The notes beneath the pieces are model-generated. The model searched no databases. It saw only the letters and a list, made by a program, of their open reading frames with translations, and was not told where the DNA came from. Below are positions 23,552 through 30,590 of a DNA stretch of 37,423 bases, piece after piece (the first letter of the stretch is position 1; each line of letters begins with the position of its first letter). Made by a program: the position numbers and the translations under genes. Origin of the DNA: CAKSXP01 sp964609305 (lineage in GTDB: Bacteria > Bacillota > Clostridia > Oscillospirales > Oscillospiraceae); the NCBI GenBank assembly GCA_964609305.1, contig CAZSRK010000023.1, positions 1-37,423 of the forward strand, in the 5' to 3' direction.

Positions 23552-24517
23552 ATGTTAAGATATATTGTGCGCAGGTTGCTGCTGATCATTCCCATCATAT
23601 TGGGCGTTATTGTGGTCGTCTTCACAATAAATTACTTCAGCGGGACAAATCCGGCAATGACAAAATTGGGAACGAACGCAACCCCGGAGGAAATCGCGGC
23701 ACTGGAGCACGAGATGGGTATAGATCGGCCGTATCTTGTACAGCTTGGGGAATATATCTGGAATATATTTACCAAGTTTGACTTCGGTACATCGTATTTT
23801 TATAACCGACCCGTTATCGAAATGGTGGGAGAGGGTTTTTCGATAACTGTCAGATTGGCCTTAATGGGCGTCTGCCTGAGTATTATCATTGGCATACCGT
23901 TAGGAGTGATTGCCGCGGTGAAACAATATACCGCATTTGACTATGGCTCAACTTTTATCGCCATTATTCTGGCGGCATTGCCCGGGTACTGGGTCGCACT
24001 GATGCTGGTCATGATTTTCTCGGTGAGGCTGGGCTGGCTTCCCGTTTCCGGCCTGGAAACCTGGAGGGGCTGGATTTTACCGGTCATATCCAGCGGCACG
24101 GTGGCCATAGCGACAATCGCGCGCATGACCCGCTCGTCTCTTCTTGAGGTTATAAGACAGGATTATATCCGCATGGCAAGAGCCAAGGGCCTGCCGGAGC
24201 AGAAAGTGATAATCCACCACGCCATGAGAAACAGCATGATACCAGTAGTTACGGTTATTGGGAATATCATTGGCATCAACATGGCAGGGACAATTATTAC
24301 GGAGACGATTTTCAATCTGCCGGGCCTTGGTTTGGTAATGTACAAAGCAATCTCGGCGTTGGATCGAATAACGGTTCAGGGGTGCGCGATACTATGCGCG
24401 ATCATCGTGGCGGTGATGAACCTGCTTACAGATATTATATATGCACTGATCGACCCGAGGATCAAGGCGCAATATTCGCGCGCAGCAAAGCGAAGCAGAA
24501 GGAGGGCGAGCAGATGA
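23552..24517 (+). CDS. ABC transporter permease, DppB type
   Basis: A 321-residue inner-membrane permease opening MLRYIVRRLLLIIPIILGVI, the hallmark of DppB/OppB/NikB proteins. About six helices follow, with the ATPase-contacting EAA loop near residue 205 (IRMARAKGLPEQKVIIHHAM) and the typical late motif TIITETIFNLPGLG. The TNPAMTKLG segment after the first helix is the usual periplasmic region. GGAGG precedes the start. It pairs with the DppC-type permease, whose start codon overlaps its stop as ATGA. Confidence 0.93.
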   Translation: MLRYIVRRLLLIIPIILGVIVVVFTINYFSGTNPAMTKLGTNATPEEIAALEHEMGIDRPYLVQLGEYIWNIFTKFDFGTSYFYNRPVIEMVGEGFSITVRLALMGVCLSIIIGIPLGVIAAVKQYTAFDYGSTFIAIILAALPGYWVALMLVMIFSVRLGWLPVSGLETWRGWILPVISSGTVAIATIARMTRSSLLEVIRQDYIRMARAKGLPEQKVIIHHAMRNSMIPVVTVIGNIIGINMAGTIITETIFNLPGLGLVMYKAISALDRITVQGCAILCAIIVAVMNLLTDIIYALIDPRIKAQYSRAAKRSRRRASR

Positions 24518-25389
24518 AGTGCAACAGAGAAAATACAGACAAGAAAAAGCGTTCTCAGATCGGTGAAGTCTGGTACCGTCTGCGCAGATCTCCCGCTGCG
24601 GTTGTCAGCCTCTGTCTGATAATCATGATGGTGCTGTGCGCCGTGTTCGCCCCGTACCTGTCGCCCTATGACTATGCTAAACAGGACTTGGGTTCAAAGC
24701 TTCAGTTTCCGTCGGCGGAGCATTTGTTTGGCACGGACAATTTCGGCCGCGATATTTTGACAAGGATCCTGTTCGGAGCTCGCATCTCTTTACTGGTATC
24801 ATTGATGGCTGTTGGGATCAGCGTTTTTTTCGCTCTTATCCTTGGCCCTGTATGTGGGTATTTTGGCGGAGCGTTCGATACGGTTGTGATGCGTTTTATG
24901 GACGTTATCATGGCAATCCCGGGAATGCTTCTTAGTATAGTCGTCAGCGTTGCATTGGGCACAGGCCTAGTCAATACGGCAATTGCCATATCTGTCGGCT
25001 GTATCCCGGCGCTGGCCAGGCAGCTTCGCGCGGCGACTATGACGATACGCAGTGAAGAGTATATCGAGGCTTCAAAATCGTTCGGAGCGGGCAGCTTCTA
25101 TATTATTTTACATCACATCATTCCTAACACGATCGCGCCGCTGATCGTTGAAATATCCCTGAGGATCGGCTCTAACATCAACGCCATTGCCGGACTGAGC
25201 TTCGTCGGCTTGGGAATCTCGCCTCCGACGCCCGAATGGGGCAATATGCTCTCCTCTGGCAGGCAGTTTATCCAGACATTCTGGCCTCTGCTCACATTCC
25301 CAGGGGTAGCAATCGCGTTGACCATGCTTGCGTGTAATCTTCTGGGCGACGGACTCAGGGATGCCCTCGACCCGCGTCTTAAGCAGTAA
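24514..25389 (+). CDS. ABC transporter permease, DppC type
   Basis: A 291-residue permease. The start at 24514 gives a 4-base ATGA overlap with the upstream permease, with an AAGGAGGG ribosome site; the frame is open further upstream but that part is only a shadow of dppB. The N-terminus has the basic WYRLRRSPAAVVSL lead into helix one, then the conserved HLFGTDNFGRDILTRILFGA motif, and the EAA loop near residue 195 (EEYIEASKSFGAGSFYIILH). It closes with GNMLSSGRQF and the ALDPRLKQ end typical of DppC/OppC. Confidence 0.93.
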   Translation: MKCNRENTDKKKRSQIGEVWYRLRRSPAAVVSLCLIIMMVLCAVFAPYLSPYDYAKQDLGSKLQFPSAEHLFGTDNFGRDILTRILFGARISLLVSLMAVGISVFFALILGPVCGYFGGAFDTVVMRFMDVIMAIPGMLLSIVVSVALGTGLVNTAIAISVGCIPALARQLRAATMTIRSEEYIEASKSFGAGSFYIILHHIIPNTIAPLIVEISLRIGSNINAIAGLSFVGLGISPPTPEWGNMLSSGRQFIQTFWPLLTFPGVAIALTMLACNLLGDGLRDALDPRLKQ

Positions 25390-25401
25390 TGAGGTGTTTA
25401 T

Positions 25402-26361
25402 ATGGCTTTGCTTGAAATTAAAGATCTCACGATCCACTATATTACGGATTCCGAGGATGTTCATGCCGTCAATAATATTTCACTTACTATTGACGAAGGC
25501 GAAACGTTGGGGCTGGTCGGAGAGACCGGCGCGGGAAAGACAACCACGGCCCTGGGTATCCTGAACTTGATACCCAAACCACCCGGAAAAATCTTGAGCG
25601 GCGAGATCCTCTATAAAGGCAGGGATATCCTGAAGCTTTCAAAGGGTGAGCTGCTGAACATTCGAGGCAGCCAGATCTCCATGATTTTTCAGGACCCGAT
25701 GACGGCGCTCAACCCTGTTCATACGGTCGGGGAGCAGATTGCGGAGGTGATCGAGCTGCATGAAAACTGCGGCAGGAGCGAAGCAATGAACAGGGCAAAA
25801 CAGATGCTCGAGAAGGTGGGTATTTCCGCATCCCGAGCGGGCGATTACCCGCATCAATTGTCCGGTGGGATGAAGCAGCGCGTAGTCATCGCCATTGCGC
25901 TTGCATGCAATCCGGCGCTGCTTCTTGCCGATGAACCGACCACGGCACTGGATGTTACAATTCAGCCCCAGGTGCTTGACATGATTAATGAGCTGAAAAA
26001 GGAGTTTAGCACAGCGATGATGCTGATAACTCACGACCTTGGCATTGTCGCCGAGACGTGCGATAAGGTCGCTGTCATGTACGCGGGTGAGATAGTTGAG
26101 TATGGAAACCCAGAGCAGATTTTTGAACATACGGCGCATCCGTATACAAAGGGGCTTTTCGCATCCATACCGCGTCTGGATGCCGATACGGAGTGGCTGG
26201 AGCCCATAAAAGGCCTTACGCCCGATCCGGCGAATCTGCCCAGGGGATGTAAATTCCACCCGCGCTGTCCGTATGTTACCGAAGAATGTACAAATGGGGA
26301 CATTGAGATGCGTGAAGTTGCTCCAGGCCATCTTGTTCGATGCAATAAAGCTGATATCTGA
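25402..26361 (+). CDS. ABC transporter ATPase, DppD type
   Basis: A 319-residue ATP-binding subunit. Walker A is GETGAGKTT (near 40), the Q loop lies in MIFQDPMTALNPV, the signature is LSGGMKQRV (near 152), Walker B is LLADEPTTALD, and the switch histidine is in LITHDLG. The C-terminal oligopeptide-transporter domain with the cysteine motif (LPRGCKFHPRCPYVTEEC) is present; in related ATPases it binds a [4Fe-4S] cluster. It energises import together with the DppF-type partner 13 bases downstream. Confidence 0.95.
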   Translation: MALLEIKDLTIHYITDSEDVHAVNNISLTIDEGETLGLVGETGAGKTTTALGILNLIPKPPGKILSGEILYKGRDILKLSKGELLNIRGSQISMIFQDPMTALNPVHTVGEQIAEVIELHENCGRSEAMNRAKQMLEKVGISASRAGDYPHQLSGGMKQRVVIAIALACNPALLLADEPTTALDVTIQPQVLDMINELKKEFSTAMMLITHDLGIVAETCDKVAVMYAGEIVEYGNPEQIFEHTAHPYTKGLFASIPRLDADTEWLEPIKGLTPDPANLPRGCKFHPRCPYVTEECTNGDIEMREVAPGHLVRCNKADI

Positions 26362-26374
26362 GGGGGACTGATTT

Positions 26375-27332
26375 ATGGGTTCTTTACTAAGAGTCGAGGG
26401 ACTGAAAAAATTCTTTCAGATCTCTGGCGGAACACTTCATGCGGTGGATGATGTCAGCTTTGAACTGGAAGAATCAAAAACATTGGGAGTTGTGGGCGAG
26501 TCCGGATGTGGAAAATCAAACTTTTGGCCGTACAGTTCTGGGGCTGTTGCAGGCAACGGCGGGAGAGATATATTTTAACGGTGAAAACATTACCAATGTA
26601 AAAAAAGCGCATAGAAAACAGTTGCAGAGGGAAATGCAGATCATCTTTCAGGATCCGTTTTCATCTTTGGATCCCAGAAAGAGCGTCAGGGATCTAATCG
26701 CCGAACCTCTCAAAATTCATCGCATTTATAAAAAAGCCGAAATGTACAAATATGTGTCTGAGCTTATGGATACGGTCGGCCTTGCGCAGCGTTTTGCAGA
26801 TTCCTATCCTCATGAACTGGACGGAGGGCACCGCCAGCGCATCGGCATCGCGCGAGCATTGGCCCTTAAGCCCAAATTTGTCGTATGCGACGAACCGGTC
26901 TCGGCACTGGACGTCTCTATCCAGGCGCAAATACTGAACCTGTTGAAACAACTGCAGCAGGAACGCAGTATCGCATTCATGTTCATTACTCATGACATGT
27001 CGGTCGTCAAGCACATATCGCACGAAATCATGGTCATGTATAATGGACGCGTGGTGGAAAAATGCGCAGCTAAAGAACTGTTCCGAGATCCTGTACATCC
27101 CTATACTGCCGCATTGCTGTCTGCGATCCCTGTACCATCTATTCGTCAGGAGAAAAGACGAATCGTTATCAAGGGCGAGATTACGACGCCGATAGACCCC
27201 AAACCGGGATGCAGATTTGCGGTCAGATGCCCTTACGCGACAGAGCAATGCAAAACGGAAGAGCCGGTGATGACCGAAATATCTACCGGACACTTTGTAA
27301 GCTGTCATCAGGTTTCCACACGCAGACCCTAG
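26375..27332 (+). pseudogene. ABC transporter ATPase, DppF type, frameshifted in Walker A
   Basis: The second ATPase of the importer. The first frame reads well up to GVVGESGCGKSN and is then lost. The next frame picks up exactly with FGRTVLGLLQATAGEIYFNG and continues through the Q loop (IIFQDPFSSLDP), Walker B (FVVCDEPVSALD), FITHDMS and the C-terminal cysteine motif (GCRFAVRCPYATEQC). Deleting one A of the AAA at 26518-26520 gives GESGCGKSTFGRTVLG, a perfect Walker A, and a protein of about 318 residues. The signature is LDGGHRQRIG instead of LSGGQRQRIG. If the frameshift is real the importer would lack one ATPase; a base-calling error is at least as likely. Confidence 0.85.
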
Positions 27333-27357
27333 AAAGTGGCCTCTGCCCATAATAAAA

Positions 27358-27403
27358 GAGAAGTCGAGCAGTTAGGAGGTTAGGAGGCGGTACTCGACTT
27401 CTC
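27358..27403 (-). terminator. Terminator of the araC-type gene
   Basis: An 11-base perfect stem (GAGAAGTCGAG with CTCGACTTCTC) around a 24-base loop. The T tail (TTTTATTATG) is on the minus strand, 15 bases past the regulator's stop codon. The loop holds a tandem GTTAGGAG repeat (plus strand). It may also act on importer transcripts from the other side. Confidence 0.7.
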
Positions 27404-27417
27404 AAATATAAACTGTG

Positions 27418-28674
27418 TTATTTCTGCCTGATATATTGTCTTGCATTGCTGGGACTTAACCCTTCGTACCGTTTGAAAGCCCGGCGCAGGGTCCATTCTC
27501 CCGTATATCCTACCTGCAGGGCTATATCGTTAAATGTCATGTCCGATGACGCGATCAGTTCTTTGGCTTTTCGGACGCGAACGTTGTGGATATAGTCGAT
27601 TACATTGATGCCCACTTCGGCCTTGAAAACCCTTGACAGGTGTCCATTGCTGATCGAAAAACGCTCACAAATACTGGTAACTGACAGTATTTGATCCGCA
27701 TAGTTGTCCTGAATGTATTTTTGGATGAACCGGACCTTGTCCTTTGCACTGTAAATACTCTTCTGATAGTAGCGCGCCAGACGGTTGAAAAAGTCCTCTA
27801 TTGTTTCCGATAGATCATGGTCGGTCTTACAGGAGATTATTTTTTTCACATCGTCATAGATGGCGGCGCAGTCGAGGATTGTTTCATTGACTGGCACGCC
27901 GAGAACGCATGCAACCCAGGAAAGGCGGCTTCGCAGGCGGTATCGGATTGAAAGAGCAGAGTTAGTGTAATGAAGCTCTCGCTGGAGCAGCTCCTGCATC
28001 AGATTGTTTGCCTTGGGGAAATTCTTTTCCAGAATCGCGTCGAGAAAGAGCCTCTCCCATTCCAGCTTTGGAGCAAGAAGGGAAGTGTCCGGCGCGTTAT
28101 CTGTGCGGACGGTGTTGAAAGTTATGATGTCTGTTTTATAAACCTTGAACAGCAGATCGATCGAATACCATGCGACCCGGTATGCATGCGGGATATCGTT
28201 CTGGCCGACGGAAACCGTGCTGGATATAATCTGGATTGAAGAACCGAGCTGTTCGCGGACCATATCGGCGGCCTGGGCTAGCTCATCGTTAAGAGAGGAA
28301 TATATCTCCTCTCTGGACATGGAAAGGTATTTCGGATGGAGACGGATTAGCAGGGAGCACTCCTTTGAAACCGTACAGTGTATGATCTCCTGATGAGATT
28401 TTTCAAGCAAATCGCAGAGCAATCTGTTTGCGCTGTCGAGCCTGGCGATCATTTCCGGGTCTGGGAGCACATCACATTCTTTGTAATATGCCAGAGGAGT
28501 GTCCTTTATTCGGCAAAATGACACAACATAGAAAGAGGACAGCAATACGTCAAGAACTCTTGAGGCCGAATCCGTTTTTTCTGCGTTATCAAAAGATAAC
28601 ATGGTCTCGATATACAGTTGAGCCAGCGCGTTTGGAATCTCATCCTCAGTATTTAATTTCAGCTCAAATACCAT
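27418..28674 (-). CDS. AraC family transcriptional regulator
   Basis: A 418-residue regulator. The C-terminal ~100 residues are a double helix-turn-helix AraC domain (ILSVTSICERFSISNGHLSR, then FNDIALQVGYTGEWTLRRAF and the end motif GLSPSNARQYIRQK). The middle part (about 130-210) resembles the degenerate GGDEF-like region of YesN/CdaR-type regulators (ISSTVSVGQNDIPHAYRVAW). No receiver or membrane domain was seen, so it likely senses a cytosolic signal. It lies between the importer and the reductase cluster and is divergent from the latter, so it most likely controls one or both. The ribosome site is modest and the exact start is less certain. Confidence 0.9.
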   Translation of the reverse strand: MVFELKLNTEDEIPNALAQLYIETMLSFDNAEKTDSASRVLDVLLSSFYVVSFCRIKDTPLAYYKECDVLPDPEMIARLDSANRLLCDLLEKSHQEIIHCTVSKECSLLIRLHPKYLSMSREEIYSSLNDELAQAADMVREQLGSSIQIISSTVSVGQNDIPHAYRVAWYSIDLLFKVYKTDIITFNTVRTDNAPDTSLLAPKLEWERLFLDAILEKNFPKANNLMQELLQRELHYTNSALSIRYRLRSRLSWVACVLGVPVNETILDCAAIYDDVKKIISCKTDHDLSETIEDFFNRLARYYQKSIYSAKDKVRFIQKYIQDNYADQILSVTSICERFSISNGHLSRVFKAEVGINVIDYIHNVRVRKAKELIASSDMTFNDIALQVGYTGEWTLRRAFKRYEGLSPSNARQYIRQK

Positions 28675-28836
28675 GTGCTTCCCGCCTTTCGCAACCTGTT
28701 GTTGTACAGCTAGTTATAGCACAGATTCTGATATTAGGCAAATAAATCGAGCCTTATGTCAAATTTTGTTCGTAGCATACAGCGCCTTTATCAAGCGAAT
28801 TAGTTTTGTGCTTATGTATAATTAAGGAGTGTTAAT

Positions 28837-30483
28837 ATGTATTTTGAAGAAAAGCGGTCCTGGATGATACCACCTGAGCCTGTGTCTGAGAGCGAGATAA
28901 TCGATAATGAGACTGCGGACATTGTAATCATCGGTGCAGGACACTCAGGGGTTATCTGTGCACGCAGTGCAGCAGAGGAGGGGGCCAGCGTTATCCTCCT
29001 TGAAAAAGCGCAGCGCGACAAGCTCAATGTGTTCGGCCATGAGATCGGGACCTTTAACTCACAGTTTGCCCGGGAGCGCGGGGTGCCGGAATATGACCCT
29101 GTTAATATCATTCTGGAGTATCAGAAGCGCAGCCTAAACCGATGCAATACCGGGCTGATTCGTCAATATGCATATCACTCCGGCGAGACATTTGACTGGT
29201 TCATCGCTGCGCTGGATCCAAGATACGCGGAAAATCTGCACATTTTTATGAATCCGGAGCCAGCCTATTTTGAGGGGGAGATAAGCGGATATAAGAATTT
29301 CATCGGAACGATGATCTTCGATGAGGTACATAAGGAAAACGGCCTTGCACAGGCGATCAAGGATACGATCGGCCTGTTTGAAAGGGCAGGAGGCAGGGCT
29401 GTTTTTGGAATGACGGGCTATTACCTTGAAAAAAAAGGCGACAGAGTTACGTCAGTCATTGCCAAAGACTCCAATGGCGGGTTTCATCGTTATATCGGAA
29501 CAAGGGGGATAGTTCTGGCAGCGGGTGACTTTGCAGGGAATTCTGATATGCTCAATGACCTGCTGGACGAATTTTCTGAACTGTCCTGTAATGGGACGAA
29601 ATATCGCGTACCCAGAATGGGACGTGACGGCAGCAGTATCCGCATGGGAATTTGGGCCGGAGGACATATCCAGCCAGCGCCACGGGGCGGCATGTATACC
29701 AACGTGGTCGGTCGCGGCGGATATATGGGCGGCACCGCTTTTCTGAAATTGAACTCCAGAGGAAAGCGATATACAAACGAAGGACTGCTTGGCTTTTGGG
29801 GCGCCGGGCTTCAGGGCGCGCGCCAGCCCGAGGGGGACCTTTACACGATCTGGGACTCGAATTGGCGGGAGGACCTGGAATATCAGGCCATTGACCATTT
29901 AAATGTGGATATCAGTGATAAGACGTTCATGGACATGCTCAATCTGGCGATTGATGAGGCGGTCAAATGCATGCCGGGAGCCTTCGTAAGCGCGCCTGGT
30001 GTTTCCGGAACAAAGTTCGCCGGCACCCTGGTAAAAAAAAGCTCGTGGGCCGGTTCCTGGAACTATACCATTTATGCTGCCAACACGCTGGAAGAATTGG
30101 CGGATTCGCTTGGTATGACAGGCGAAATTAAAGAGAATTTTCTGCGGTCCGTTGCACGCTATAACGAGCTTTGCGCCAAAGGACGCGACGAGGACTTTGC
30201 AAAGGATCCCCGTTTGCTCCGTCCCGTTGTCAAGCCACCGTTCTTTGCCACACCTACACCAAAGGACGCAGGGATGGTAATGGTGACAGCCGCAGGTTTG
30301 GTAGTCAATGAAAATCAGAATGTGTTAAACGATGCTTTGGACCCCATACCCGGGTTATACGCGACGGGAAACTGTGCTGGCGAAGTGTTTCCGATTCAGT
30401 ATTCAACACCGATCGGAGGTTCCAGCCTTGGCATGAACCACGCCCTTGGACGAGTGCTTGGCCTGCATCTGGCCAAAATGTGA
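28837..30483 (+). CDS. FAD-dependent fumarate reductase-like flavoprotein
   Basis: A 548-residue soluble flavoprotein of the FAD-binding-2 family (fumarate reductase, urocanate reductase, 3-ketosteroid dehydrogenase). The dinucleotide-binding motif is DIVIIGAGHSGVICARSAAE (G33, G35, G38). The C-terminal FAD loop is YATGNCAGEVFPIQYSTPIG followed by GSSLGMNHALGR. There is no signal peptide, no haem domain and no FMN-carrier domain, which many reductases of this family have for electron input. AAGGAG lies 7 bases before the ATG. It is the first gene of the reductase cluster; it may reduce a C=C bond or dehydrogenate an intermediate of the same pathway as the molybdenum enzyme. The substrate cannot be inferred. 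Confidence 0.85.
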   Translation: MYFEEKRSWMIPPEPVSESEIIDNETADIVIIGAGHSGVICARSAAEEGASVILLEKAQRDKLNVFGHEIGTFNSQFARERGVPEYDPVNIILEYQKRSLNRCNTGLIRQYAYHSGETFDWFIAALDPRYAENLHIFMNPEPAYFEGEISGYKNFIGTMIFDEVHKENGLAQAIKDTIGLFERAGGRAVFGMTGYYLEKKGDRVTSVIAKDSNGGFHRYIGTRGIVLAAGDFAGNSDMLNDLLDEFSELSCNGTKYRVPRMGRDGSSIRMGIWAGGHIQPAPRGGMYTNVVGRGGYMGGTAFLKLNSRGKRYTNEGLLGFWGAGLQGARQPEGDLYTIWDSNWREDLEYQAIDHLNVDISDKTFMDMLNLAIDEAVKCMPGAFVSAPGVSGTKFAGTLVKKSSWAGSWNYTIYAANTLEELADSLGMTGEIKENFLRSVARYNELCAKGRDEDFAKDPRLLRPVVKPPFFATPTPKDAGMVMVTAAGLVVNENQNVLNDALDPIPGLYATGNCAGEVFPIQYSTPIGGSSLGMNHALGRVLGLHLAKM

Positions 30484-30590
30484 ATGTACGACAGGCGTCC
30501 GCAAAATGTTGGGTCCTGTCCGTATATAAATCATATGCTGCTGCACAGACAGCCTGCAAACTGAAGACGCTGTATGGAAGCGAGGACAAC

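Noticed and set aside
28817..28822. Perfect TATAAT before the flavoprotein gene as its -10 box
   Set aside because: It lies only 2 bases before the AAGGAG ribosome site, so a transcript starting from it would begin at or after that site; no -35 box was found at the right distance.
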